A stretch of DNA of 64,000 nucleotides from Rhizobium freirei PRF 81 (GCF_000359745.1 NZ_AQHN01000084.1:186001-250000); one strand, 5' to 3'; positions 26,244-34,667 are shown, counted from the stretch's first letter. Notes: generated from the sequence alone by a model not told the origin. Program-made: numbers and translations.

Positions 26244-26978
26244 ATGGACGCTATGGCAACCTTGCAACTGCTGGGCTTCGGCTCGAACGGGTGGGGCGCG
26301 CTGCTGCTCGTCGCGGCCTTGATGACGCTCGCCGTCACGGCGACGGCGTTGGCGATCGGGGCGGTGCTGGGCGCAATCGTCGCCTCTGCGAAGCTCTCCG
26401 GCAGCCTGCTTCTGAAAACGCTCGGCAATGTCTACACAACGGTTTTCCGTGGCGTGCCGGAGCTTCTGATCATCTATCTCATCTATTTCGGCGGTTCGTC
26501 GGCGGTCACTTCGGTCGGCAAATGGCTGGGCTATGACGGCTTTCTCGGCCTGCCGTCCTTTGCAGCCGGTGCGCTTGCCGTCGGCATCATTTCGGGCGCC
26601 TATCAGGCCGAGGTGTTTCGCGGCGCCTATCTCGCCATTGCCAAGGGTGAATTAGAGGCGGCGTCCGCGATTGGCATGCATGGCGGTCTGCGCCTGCGCC
26701 GCATCATCATTCCGCAGGTGATACGCTACGCCATTCCCGGTCTTGGCAATGTCTGGCAGCTCAGCCTGAAGGATTCCGCCTTGATCTCCGTGACCGGCCT
26801 TGCGGAACTGATGCGCGCCAGCCAGGTCGCTGCCGGCTCTACCCGCCAGTATTTCCTGTTCTTCATCGTCGGCGGCATTCTCTATTTGATCCTGACCAGC
26901 CTGTCGGATCGTATCTTCAACAAGGCAGAACGCCGCGCCAACCGCAGCATGCCGTCTGCGACCATCGGCCAGGCCTGA
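26244..26978 (+). CDS. Polar amino-acid ABC transporter permease 1
   Basis: HisQ/M-type inner-membrane permease, 244 residues, about five helices. The EAA coupling loop reads GELEAASAIGMHGGLRLRRIIIPQ (about residues 136-160), and the N-terminal VFRGVPELLIIYLIYF is typical of the family. Together with the next gene it forms the heterodimeric channel of the importer. Confidence 0.92.
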   Translation: MDAMATLQLLGFGSNGWGALLLVAALMTLAVTATALAIGAVLGAIVASAKLSGSLLLKTLGNVYTTVFRGVPELLIIYLIYFGGSSAVTSVGKWLGYDGFLGLPSFAAGALAVGIISGAYQAEVFRGAYLAIAKGELEAASAIGMHGGLRLRRIIIPQVIRYAIPGLGNVWQLSLKDSALISVTGLAELMRASQVAAGSTRQYFLFFIVGGILYLILTSLSDRIFNKAERRANRSMPSATIGQA

Positions 26979-26988
26979 GGAGGAAGAC

Positions 26989-27693
26989 ATGGATTTCGAC
27001 TTCCTTTCGAGCACGATGATCACGCTCTTACAGGCCGTGCCGATGACGCTGCTGCTGTTCTCCCTGTCGGTCGTATCGGGCGGCCTTTTGGCGCTCGTTA
27101 TCGTCGCCATGCGCGTCAGCGGCAATCCGGTCCTGTCTGGTTTCGCCAAGGGCTATATCTTCGTCTTTCGCGGTTCGCCGCTGCTGATCCAGATGTTCCT
27201 CATCTTTTACGGCTTGGCGCAGTTCTCCTTCATCCGCTATTCGTTCCTCTGGCCTTTCCTGCGTGAGCCCGTGGTCTGCGCGATCCTTTCGCTGGCGCTT
27301 TGCACGGCTGGCTACACGGCCGAGATCTTCCGCGGCGGCATCCGCGCGGTTTCGCCGAAGGAAATCGAGGCGGCGCGCTCGATCGGCATGTCGCGCCTGC
27401 TGCTCGTACGCCGCATCATCGCGCCGATCGCTTTCCGTCACGCCCTGCCGGCCTACTCGACAGAGATCGTGCTGATGATGAAATCGACAGCACTCGCCAG
27501 TCTCGTCACCGTTTGGGAAGTGACGGGCGTTGCCCAGCGTCTCATCTCGCACACCTATCGCACCATGGAGGTCTTTCTCTGTGCGGCGATCATCTATCTC
27601 GTGCTGAATTTCGTCATTCTGCAGGCCACAGCCTTGCTGGAATATTCGCTGTCCCGCCATCGCCGCGCCGTTCCGCCGGCGATGAAGGCCTAA
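26989..27693 (+). CDS. Polar amino-acid ABC transporter permease 2
   Basis: Second HisQ/M-type permease, 234 residues. VFRGSPLLIQMFLIFYGL in the first half and the EAA loop SPKEIEAARSIGMSRLLLVRRIIAP near residue 125. AGGAGG sits seven bases before the ATG; ten bases separate it from permease 1. Confidence 0.92.
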   Translation: MDFDFLSSTMITLLQAVPMTLLLFSLSVVSGGLLALVIVAMRVSGNPVLSGFAKGYIFVFRGSPLLIQMFLIFYGLAQFSFIRYSFLWPFLREPVVCAILSLALCTAGYTAEIFRGGIRAVSPKEIEAARSIGMSRLLLVRRIIAPIAFRHALPAYSTEIVLMMKSTALASLVTVWEVTGVAQRLISHTYRTMEVFLCAAIIYLVLNFVILQATALLEYSLSRHRRAVPPAMKA

Positions 27694-27717
27694 AGACTTC
27701 ATTGGAGCAGGCAAATC

Positions 27718-28494
27718 ATGCCAGGTGTCACCCGACTTTCAGTTCGCAACATCCGCAAGAGTTTCGGCAATCATGAGGTTCTGCGCGGCATTTCCCTCGA
27801 TGCCCAGGATGGCGACGTCATCTCCTTGCTCGGTGCCTCGGGTTCCGGCAAGTCCACCTTCCTTCGCTGCATCAACCTGCTGGAGATCGCCAGCGACGGC
27901 GAGATCTGGGTGGATGGCGAACAGATCCGCATGATTCACAAGAATGGCAAAAGCTACCCGGCAAGCCACAAGCAGGTGGATCATATCCGTTCCGAGCTCG
28001 GCATGGTCTTTCAGAGCTTCAATCTCTGGTCCCACATGACGATCCTGCAGAACGTGATCGAGGGACCGGTTCATGTGCTGAAGCGCTCGCGTTCCGAATG
28101 CATCGCCGAAGCCGAAGCGCTTCTGGAGAAGGTCGGCATTGCCGACAAGCGTCATGCCTATCCAGCCCACCTGTCCGGCGGCCAGCAGCAGCGTGCGGCG
28201 ATTGCCCGTGCGCTTGCCATGAAGCCCAAGGTCATGCTGTTCGACGAACCGACATCGGCGCTCGATCCCGAGCTCGTCGGCGAAGTGCTGCGCGTCATGC
28301 GCGCCCTTGCCGAGGAAGGCATGACGATGCTCGTCGTGACCCATGAGATGAGCTTTGCCCGCAACGTCTCCAACCGCGTCGTCTTCATGAAGGAAGGGCT
28401 CGTCGAGAGCACCGGCACGCCGGACGAGATGTTCGGCGGCGGCGCATCGCCGGCCTTCCGCCAGTTCATCGGTCATTTCGGAAACGGACAATGA
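27718..28494 (+). CDS. Polar amino-acid ABC transporter ATP-binding protein
   Basis: HisP/GlnQ-type ATPase, 258 residues. Walker A LLGASGSGKST (about residues 36-46), signature LSGGQQQRAAIARALAM, Walker B VMLFDEPTSALDPE and switch histidine VVTHEMSFA. Its stop overlaps the start of the ammonia-lyase homologue (ATGA), so importer and enzyme are translationally coupled, which ties their functions closely. Confidence 0.95.
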   Translation: MPGVTRLSVRNIRKSFGNHEVLRGISLDAQDGDVISLLGASGSGKSTFLRCINLLEIASDGEIWVDGEQIRMIHKNGKSYPASHKQVDHIRSELGMVFQSFNLWSHMTILQNVIEGPVHVLKRSRSECIAEAEALLEKVGIADKRHAYPAHLSGGQQQRAAIARALAMKPKVMLFDEPTSALDPELVGEVLRVMRALAEEGMTMLVVTHEMSFARNVSNRVVFMKEGLVESTGTPDEMFGGGASPAFRQFIGHFGNGQ

Positions 28495-29996
28495 CGGTCA
28501 CCATCGACAAGCCACTATCCTGGCGCGAGGTCGCACGCGTCGGCGTCGGCGAGCCGCTCGGCCTGTCCGAAACTGCCTGGGAGCGTGTCGGCGAGGCGAG
28601 CCGAATCGTCGAGCGCATCGTCGAGACGGGCGTGCGTGCCTATGGCGTCAACACAGGCGTCGGCGCCCTGTCCGATACCGTTGTTGACCGCGCCTCGCAA
28701 AGCCGTCTTTCGCGCAATATCATCATGAGCCACGCCTGCGGCGTTGGTCCCCTGCTGCCGGCGTGCGAAGTGCGCTCCATCATCGCGGCGCAGATTGCCA
28801 ATTTCGCCCATGGTCATTCCGGCGTGCGGCCTGAGATTATCCGGCATCTTGCGGCGTTTCTCGAGCATGATTGCATCCCCGAAGTGCCCTCCAAGGGCTC
28901 GGCCGGCTATTTGACCCACAACGCCCATACCGCGCTCGTTCTGATCGGCGAGGGACGGGCTGTTGTGAAGGGGAAGGCGATGACCGGCGCGCAGGCTCTT
29001 GCCGCGATCGGCCTTAGCCCCCTGGTGCTTGGCGCCAAGGAGGGGCTCAGCCTCGTCAACGGCACGGCTTGCGCCACGGGATTGTCGGCGCTTGCCGTCT
29101 ACCGCGCCGAGCGCCTGCTCGATTGGGCCGACGCCATCGCCGCGTTGACGCTGGAAGCCGCCGGTTGCCAGATGGCGGCCTTCGATGAGGCCGTGCTCGC
29201 ACTCCGCCCCTCGGCGGGTATCGCCAAGGTCGGTGCCAGGCTGCGCAGCCGTCTCCGGGGTAGCGGCCTCATTGCCGCAGCCCTTGGCCGGCGGACGCAG
29301 GATGCATTGAGCCTGCGGTCGGTGCCGCACGCCCATGGCGCTGCCTGGGACGTCCTCGAGCAGACCGCCCGCATCGTCGACCAGGAACTGGCGTCGGTAA
29401 CGGACAATCCGGCGGTTTCGGGCACGCCCGAGCAGCCTGTAGTCTCCTCGGAAGCCCATGCCGTTGCGCCGGCGCTTGGTCAGGCGGCCGATAGTTTGGC
29501 GGTCGCGATCGCGCAGATAGCCGCGATGAGCGAGCGGCGGATGGATCGTCTTGTCAATCCGCTGGTGAGCGGGTTGCCGCCGTTCCTGGCGAGCGATGCC
29601 GGCAGCCATTCGGGCTTCATGATTGCGCAATATACCGCTGCTGCACTCAGCAACGACAACCGGAGGCTTGCCGCTCCGGCATCGCTCGATGGCGGCCTGA
29701 CATCGGGTCTGCAGGAAGATTTTCTTGCGCATCCGACGGCAGCCGCCAGCAAACTGCTCGCGATCCTCGACAATGCCGAATATATCCTCGCGATTGAACT
29801 CATGGCGGGGGCACAGGCGCACGATCTCCTTGTTTCGAAGGGCGGAAGAGCACCAGGAACGGATCGCGTCTACGCTGCCGTTCGTTCGCGTATTCCTCTT
29901 TACGGCGACGATCGGCCGTTGAATGCCGATATGGAAAACTTGCGGGATATGATCGTAAAGGTCGCGCCGCCTGCTGAAAGTGAAACGGGAGCCTAG
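28491..29996 (+). CDS. Histidine ammonia-lyase superfamily protein lacking the MIO-forming Ala-Ser-Gly
   Basis: A 501-residue homologue of HutH. The fold signatures are kept: YGVNTGVG (residues 51-58, with the catalytic tyrosine), VNGTACATG (189-197), SHSGFMIAQYTAAALSNDN (372-390) and the C-terminal AEYILAIELMAGAQA. The MIO loop is not. Where histidases have KGSVGASGDLAPLAH this protein has KGSAGYLTHNAH (135-146), three residues shorter and without Ala-Ser-Gly. Other active-site positions also differ: QDALSLR (270-276) instead of QDPYSLR, NGTA instead of NGTQ, and QEDFLAH (408-414) instead of QEDHVSM, and the SGGNFH loop is replaced by SSEAH. It is therefore unlikely to be a normal histidase. 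Ergothionase, a known MIO-free member that expels trimethylamine from ergothioneine, is the nearest functional precedent. The shared operon with a transporter and a sarcosine-oxidase-like enzyme supports a methylated amino-acid substrate (inference). Confidence 0.9.
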   Translation: MTVTIDKPLSWREVARVGVGEPLGLSETAWERVGEASRIVERIVETGVRAYGVNTGVGALSDTVVDRASQSRLSRNIIMSHACGVGPLLPACEVRSIIAAQIANFAHGHSGVRPEIIRHLAAFLEHDCIPEVPSKGSAGYLTHNAHTALVLIGEGRAVVKGKAMTGAQALAAIGLSPLVLGAKEGLSLVNGTACATGLSALAVYRAERLLDWADAIAALTLEAAGCQMAAFDEAVLALRPSAGIAKVGARLRSRLRGSGLIAAALGRRTQDALSLRSVPHAHGAAWDVLEQTARIVDQELASVTDNPAVSGTPEQPVVSSEAHAVAPALGQAADSLAVAIAQIAAMSERRMDRLVNPLVSGLPPFLASDAGSHSGFMIAQYTAAALSNDNRRLAAPASLDGGLTSGLQEDFLAHPTAAASKLLAILDNAEYILAIELMAGAQAHDLLVSKGGRAPGTDRVYAAVRSRIPLYGDDRPLNADMENLRDMIVKVAPPAESETGA

Positions 29997-29997
29997 G

Positions 29998-31146
29998 GTG
30001 TCTGGGGAATTCGACGTTGCCGTCATCGGCGTCGGCGCGATGGGAAGTGCCGCATTGGCGTCTGCCGCCGCCCGAGGCGCAAAGGCGATCGGCATAGAAG
30101 CGCATTTCCCGGCGCATGCGCTCAGTTCCTCGCATGGCGACAGCCGCCTGATCCGCCTCGGCTACTTCGAGGATCCGTCCTATGTCCCGCTGCTGCAGCG
30201 CGCCTATCAAAACTGGCGCTCACTCGATGCGCGGCTGCGCGCCGAGATCCTGACCGTGACGGGCGTCCTGCAGATCGGCGCGCCCGACAGCAAGATCGTC
30301 AGCGGCACGCGCGCATCCTGCGACATGCATGGATTGCCGCATGAGATACTCGACAGGGATGCCATGAAGCGGCGCTTCCCGGCATTCGCGCTTGAGGAGG
30401 GCGAAATCGGGTTGCTCGATCCGCAGGGCGGCTATGTCAGGCCTGAAGCCGCGATCATGGGCTATCTGAAGCTTGCTGCCGAAGACGGCGCCGTCTTGCA
30501 TTTCGGCGAACGTGTCGTTGCCATCGAGCCCGACGATGCGGGCGTCACCATCGTTTCGACGACCGGGCGATATCGGGCGCGCAAGGTGATCGTCGCGACC
30601 GGCGCATGGATTGCCGAGCTCGTGCCGCAGCTGAAGCCCCATGCGCAGCCGATCCGGCAGGTCGTCGCCTGGTATCAGCCGAAGGATGGCTTCGTCGCGG
30701 AGCCGCAGCGCATGCCCTGCTTTCTGCGGGACGAAGGGGCCGAAGGCTCCTATTTCGGCTTTCCGGCAATTGGCGTCGATGGCGTGAAAATTGGCCGTCA
30801 CGCGCATTTCAGGGAGCTGATCGATCCGAAGGCACCCAATCCGCCGGTCAACGACGCCGATACCGCGCTGCTTGACGGATTCGCCCGCAAGCGACTGCCG
30901 GACGCGGCCTCGTATCGCGTGCGGGCGACGACCTGCCGCTACACCATGCTGCCGAGCGAGGATTTTCTGATCGACACATTGCCGGGGCAGCCGAACGTGG
31001 TCGTTTCATCGGCATGCTCCGGCCACGGATTCAAGTTTACCAGCGTGGTCGGCGAAATTCTCGCGGATCTGGCGCTTCAGGGTGGAAGCGCATTGCCGAC
31101 TGCTCTGTTCTCTTTCGAGAAGCACTTTGGTGGCCAATCGGCATAG
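29998..31146 (+). CDS. FAD-dependent oxidase, monomeric sarcosine oxidase / N-methyltryptophan oxidase family
   Basis: Flavoenzyme that oxidises N-methylated or secondary amino acids. FAD motif DVAVIGVGAMGSAALASAAARG at the N-terminus, SSHGDSRLIR shortly after, and the C-terminal pair TTCRYTMLPSEDFLID and ACSGHGFKFTSVVGEILADL. Cys313 in TTCRYT aligns with the cysteine that holds FAD covalently in monomeric sarcosine oxidase. The GTG at 29998 has GGGAG six bases upstream and lies one base after the lyase stop; an earlier GTG at 29980 overlaps the lyase. Last gene of the operon. It may demethylate the substrate before, or a product after, the lyase step. Confidence 0.9.
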   Translation: MSGEFDVAVIGVGAMGSAALASAAARGAKAIGIEAHFPAHALSSSHGDSRLIRLGYFEDPSYVPLLQRAYQNWRSLDARLRAEILTVTGVLQIGAPDSKIVSGTRASCDMHGLPHEILDRDAMKRRFPAFALEEGEIGLLDPQGGYVRPEAAIMGYLKLAAEDGAVLHFGERVVAIEPDDAGVTIVSTTGRYRARKVIVATGAWIAELVPQLKPHAQPIRQVVAWYQPKDGFVAEPQRMPCFLRDEGAEGSYFGFPAIGVDGVKIGRHAHFRELIDPKAPNPPVNDADTALLDGFARKRLPDAASYRVRATTCRYTMLPSEDFLIDTLPGQPNVVVSSACSGHGFKFTSVVGEILADLALQGGSALPTALFSFEKHFGGQSA

Positions 31147-31167
31147 CCGCCGATCGCGCTAGGCGTA

Positions 31168-31267
31168 TCGGAGCATTTCCGCTTCCCTCGTCTCGCGGAA
31201 ACGCTCTATCCCATTGTTTCTTTAGGAATTTCCGGGAAACCGCTGCGAGCATTTCCCGGAAACTCTA
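31168..31267. repeat. Rhizobium-type intergenic palindromic repeat, copy 3 (inverted)
   Basis: Read on the minus strand it starts TAGAGTTTCCGGG and contains GCAGCGGTTTCCCGGAAATTCC, AAACAATGGGATAGAGCG and AGCGGAAATGCTC, matching copies 1 and 2. The terminal TAG (minus strand 31267-31265) is the stop codon of the cytochrome b561 gene, as with copy 1. Confidence 0.78.
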
Positions 31268-31759
31268 GCCGATCGTCATACGTCGCAGCACGTTCGACTT
31301 GAAATAGAAGTGCTGCACGAGCGCACCGAATATATGCAGGACCACGACGGCCCAGAGCAGGGATTTGATCGGGCCGCCATGAACGAAGGCGGCCGTGTCG
31401 ATGCCGAAATAGTAGGCGGCTATTCCCGTCAGAGGCATTGCGAAGATCAGCGCATAGAGCAGGAAATGTGTCACGCTGGCGATATAGTGCAGGAACGCAG
31501 GCTGATCGTCCGGCGGCGTTGGGACATCGGACACCAGCCTCAAGCCAAGGCGCACGACGGCCAAAAGCAGGATAGCGATTCCGGCATAGGCGTGGATATT
31601 GGCACTGGCGATATCGGCAGGCGTCGGCGTCTGGCCGTGGCGAATAAGGCGTCGCCAGGCATTCATGCCATCGGGAAACAAGAGATTGAAGAAGATGAGT
31701 ATGGCCATAAGCCAGTGAAGGATGCGTTGTGGAACGGAGTAGGCGGATCTGGCTAGCAT
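31265..31759 (-). CDS. Cytochrome b561 family protein
   Basis: Four-helix diheme membrane cytochrome of the bacterial b561/CybB type, 164 residues, that oxidises ubiquinol or passes electrons to an acceptor such as superoxide. Heme-ligand histidines are visible in QRILHWLMAILIFFN (first helix), NIHAYAGIAIL, and in VTHFLLYALIFAMPLTG and GALVQHFYF near the C-terminus. GGAGGTCC precedes the ATG at 31759. It is monocistronic with a small palindrome upstream. Confidence 0.9.
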   Translation of the reverse strand: MLARSAYSVPQRILHWLMAILIFFNLLFPDGMNAWRRLIRHGQTPTPADIASANIHAYAGIAILLLAVVRLGLRLVSDVPTPPDDQPAFLHYIASVTHFLLYALIFAMPLTGIAAYYFGIDTAAFVHGGPIKSLLWAVVVLHIFGALVQHFYFKSNVLRRMTIG

Positions 31760-31782
31760 CGGACCTCCTTAGATTGGAATTG

Positions 31783-31798
31783 TTCTAAGGCTAGAACA
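31783..31798. promoter_or_regulatory. Inverted repeat upstream of cytochrome b561
   Basis: GTTCTA-AGGC-TAGAAC, with a further GATTCTAACGAGAAC just beyond it. It lies 24 bp before the b561 start on the minus strand, a good operator position, but no dedicated regulator is adjacent. The rest of the 31799-31959 gap shows no gene. Confidence 0.4.
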
Positions 31799-31959
31799 TG
31801 ATTCTAACGAGAACCTGAATGTCGTGGCAATCCGCTTGTTTTACTCAGGATCGATATCATTGGTCGGGATGGCCAAAGAAGCCTCTGGTCGCCAGCTTTG
31901 GGTTGGCGGCGGAAGGGTTGCCCCGGAAAGCCATCAAGGTTCTCCAGGGCTCTGGCATA

Positions 31960-33375
31960 TCAGCTCAGCACGGCGCGGGGCTCGAGAAACGATTCCAGGC
32001 CGTAGGTGCCGAATTCGCGACCCATACCGGATTGCTTGAAACCGCCGAAGGGCGCCAGCGGCTCGTGCGGCGCGCCGTTGATGACGACGCGGCCCGCCTC
32101 GATCTGCTCCGCCACCCGCTTTGCCCTGTTGATATCGGCGGAGAAGACATAGGCCTGCAGGCCGTAGACCGTGTCGTTTGCGATTTCGACAGCGTGGGCT
32201 TCATCGCGATAGGGGATGACGCACAGCACAGGTCCGAAGATCTCTTCGCGCGCAATCCGCATATCGTTGTTGACGCCGGAAAAGACCGTCGGGCGAACGA
32301 ACCAGCCTCGATCGAGCCCTTCGGGTCGTCCCTCTCCGCCGACGACCAGCTGGGCGCCTTCTTCCTGGCCGAGGTGAATATGGGACTGAACGCGATCCCA
32401 CTGCTTTTGGCTGACCATGGGACCGATGCTGACGGCCGGGTCCTTGGCGTCGCCCACCTTGAGCGCCGAAACGGCATCAGCCAGTCGTTGCTGGATTTCG
32501 TCGAGACGGCTCTGGGGAGCGAGAATGCGGGTGCCGGCAATGCAGGCTTGGCCGCTATTGGCAAGGCCTGCCGCCAGGACTTGCGGAATGACGAGATCGA
32601 GATCGGCGTCATCGAGAATGATGTTCGGGCTCTTGCCGCCGAGCTCAAGCGTCACCCGCTTCATGGTCATCGAAGCGGCCTGGAAGATGGCGCGTCCGGT
32701 CGCCGTCGAACCGGTGAAGCTGATCTTTGCGATGTCGCGATGGGCGCTAAGGGCAGCGCCGACGACATGGCCATAGCCGTTGACGATGTTGAACACGCCA
32801 TCCGGTAAGCCCGCCGTATGAAGGCATTCGGTGATGAGCTGGGTCTGGATCGCGCTCATTTCCGAGGGTTTGATGACCATCGTCGCGCCGGCGGCGATCG
32901 CTGTCGCGAGCTTGCTGCAGATGAAGCCGTAATTGCTGTTCCAGGGCGTAATGGCGGCGGCGACGCCGGCGGGTCTCATTTCCACTTCGGCATGGCCGAT
33001 GCGGCGTCGAAACTGGTAATTTTCGAGCGTCTCGGCCATGTGGAGAAATGCCGTCGCCGCGTGGGGTACGGAAAAGCCGATGAACGAAGCCGGAGCGCCG
33101 TATTCCTCGCGCATGGCCTCCGTAAGGTCCGCAGCGCGGGCGGAGACGGCCTCATGCAAGCTGTGCAGCATTGCAATGCGTTCGGCCTTGGAGCTTTGCG
33201 ACAGGCTCGGAAATGCGGCCTTCGCGGCGCTCACGGCATCATCGACGTCCTGCTCGTTTCCGAGGCGTACCGTGCCGATCTGCTTTTCGGTCGTCGGGTT
33301 GAAAAGAGGGGCGAGCTCCGTGCCGTGAGGCTGAACGAAGCGGCCGTTGACGTAAATCGTATCTATCGTGCGCAT
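31960..33375 (-). CDS. NAD(P)-dependent aldehyde dehydrogenase
   Basis: 471-residue aldehyde dehydrogenase. Cofactor and catalytic parts: TPWNSNYGFICSK (about 150), KISFTGSTATGRAIF, ELGGKSPNIIL with the general-base glutamate (about 250), and the nucleophile in NSGQACIAGTRIL (about 283). The ATG at 33375 has AAGGAG at proper spacing; MKETL at 33390 is a second option, and the frame further upstream overlaps the divergent LysR gene. Divergent from a LysR regulator. Substrate unknown; the sequence is of the broad betaine/aromatic aldehyde type. Confidence 0.92.
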   Translation of the reverse strand: MRTIDTIYVNGRFVQPHGTELAPLFNPTTEKQIGTVRLGNEQDVDDAVSAAKAAFPSLSQSSKAERIAMLHSLHEAVSARAADLTEAMREEYGAPASFIGFSVPHAATAFLHMAETLENYQFRRRIGHAEVEMRPAGVAAAITPWNSNYGFICSKLATAIAAGATMVIKPSEMSAIQTQLITECLHTAGLPDGVFNIVNGYGHVVGAALSAHRDIAKISFTGSTATGRAIFQAASMTMKRVTLELGGKSPNIILDDADLDLVIPQVLAAGLANSGQACIAGTRILAPQSRLDEIQQRLADAVSALKVGDAKDPAVSIGPMVSQKQWDRVQSHIHLGQEEGAQLVVGGEGRPEGLDRGWFVRPTVFSGVNNDMRIAREEIFGPVLCVIPYRDEAHAVEIANDTVYGLQAYVFSADINRAKRVAEQIEAGRVVINGAPHEPLAPFGGFKQSGMGREFGTYGLESFLEPRAVLS

Positions 33376-33469
33376 AAGCGTCTCCTTCATCTTTCCGATA
33401 AAGGTAAAGCGCGCTATTTGATTGGGGTAGTAGGACAAAGATGGACAGCCTGATAAGGAAAATAGCGCA

Positions 33470-34384
33470 ATGAAGGCAAGCCTGGCGGAGCTTGAGGCGA
33501 TTGCGGCCGTTGCGCGGCATGGTGGCTTTCGTGCCGCCGCACGCGAGCTCGGTATGTCCTCATCGGCGCTCAGCCATGCGGTCGCGGCGCTGGAGGAGCG
33601 TCTATCTCTGCGGATCTTCAACAGAACGACGCGCAGCGTGACACTGTCGGATGCGGGTGAACGTTTTATCGCGGATATAGCGCCGGCTCTCGCCGCGATC
33701 GACAGGGCGATCGAGAACGCCGGCATATCGTCCGGATCCGTATCAGGCACGCTGCGGCTGAACATGGCGCCCGGCGCAGCGCGTATGCTTTTGGTTCCCC
33801 TTATCCTCGAATATGGGCGGCGTTACCCGAATGTGGAAGTCGAGATCGTTACCGACAACGCTCTGGTCGATGTCATTGGCAAGGGTTTCGATGCCGGTGT
33901 GCGCCTCGCTGAAGCTGTCCCGACGGACATGGTCGCGATACCGATCGTTCCGACTATTCGCTCGCTCGTTGTCGGATCACCCGGCTATTTCAGCAACCGG
34001 CCGAAGCCTCTTGCCCCGGGCGATCTCCTGCAACATCGCTGCATTCGTGCCCGCATGGCGAGCGGCAAACTCTATCGCTGGGAGTTCGAAAAGCACGGGC
34101 AATCGATCCTGATCGATGCCCCGGGCAGCCTGACCCTCGACGCGTCCGACCTGATGTTGACGGCCGTTCTCGAAGGCGCAGGCCTTGCCTATATCGCTGA
34201 AGCATCCATGTCCGATCATATTGCGACCGGCCATTTGATCCCCGTATTGGAGGATTGGAGCCCGCCCTATCCGGGGCTCAGCCTCTATTTCGCGCAGCGA
34301 CGTCAAATGCCTGCAAGGCTTCGCGCCTTCATCGATCTCATTCGTGAGCAGAATGCGTCCGGTGGAGTGCTGCCGAAGGGGTAA
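33470..34384 (+). CDS. LysR-family regulator divergent from aldehyde dehydrogenase
   Basis: 304-residue LTTR with N-terminal HTH (LAELEAIAAVARHGGFRAAARELGMSSSALSHAVAALEERLSLRIFNRTTRSV) and a substrate-binding domain. Starts 94 bp from the dehydrogenase start on the other strand and presumably activates it. AAGGAAAA precedes the ATG. Its end abuts a gene remnant. Confidence 0.93.
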   Translation: MKASLAELEAIAAVARHGGFRAAARELGMSSSALSHAVAALEERLSLRIFNRTTRSVTLSDAGERFIADIAPALAAIDRAIENAGISSGSVSGTLRLNMAPGAARMLLVPLILEYGRRYPNVEVEIVTDNALVDVIGKGFDAGVRLAEAVPTDMVAIPIVPTIRSLVVGSPGYFSNRPKPLAPGDLLQHRCIRARMASGKLYRWEFEKHGQSILIDAPGSLTLDASDLMLTAVLEGAGLAYIAEASMSDHIATGHLIPVLEDWSPPYPGLSLYFAQRRQMPARLRAFIDLIREQNASGGVLPKG

Positions 34385-34385
34385 A

Positions 34386-34616
34386 TTTCGGACATTCGTT
34401 CTCGTCGATATGTGGAAGGATCTCTACATTCCCTGCCTTGAAGCCTTCTACCCAAAGCTCAATCCCGGCGCGCTCATCGTTGCCGACAACATCTTCATGC
34501 CTGCAAACGAAGATGTGAAACGCTATGGCGAGGCCGTTCGCGCCAAGCCGGGGATCACCTCCGTTTTATTGCCGGTCGGCTCCGGCATCGAAGTCAGCCG
34601 TTACGATCCTGTGTAA
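34386..34616 (+). pseudogene. C-terminal remnant of a class I SAM O-methyltransferase
   Basis: About 76 codons in one frame read FRTFVLVDMWKDLYIPCLEAFY..., then LNPGALIVADNI and the GSGIEVSRYD tail. These are the last third of a COG4122-type O-methyltransferase (usual form: DLVFVDGDKD, then GALVVADN). The first ~140 residues, including the SAM loop, are absent; the sequence immediately upstream belongs to the LysR gene. No start codon or ribosome site of its own is convincing. Probably a relic of a deletion that fused the region to the LysR 3' end. Confidence 0.75.
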
Positions 34617-34629
34617 AGCACAGAAATCG

Positions 34630-34657
34630 GCGGCAGCCTCGTTCAGGAGGCCGCCGC
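34630..34657. terminator. Hairpin terminator between convergent genes
   Basis: GCGGCAGCCTC paired with GAGGCCGCCGC (one A-C mismatch) around a loop of six bases, followed by AGGTTTGTT. It lies between the remnant and the hydrolase stop and could serve both strands. Confidence 0.6.
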
Positions 34658-34667
34658 AGGTTTGTTG

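Noticed and set aside
28491..29996. Annotating the lyase homologue as ordinary histidine ammonia-lyase (hutH)
   Set aside because: The MIO-forming Ala-Ser-Gly and several other catalytic residues are missing, and no hutU, hutI or hutG is adjacent.
28515..30095. 526-residue minus-strand frame opposite the ammonia-lyase homologue
   Set aside because: No domain, no ribosome site, and it runs across the boundary of two well-supported plus-strand genes; a codon-bias shadow.
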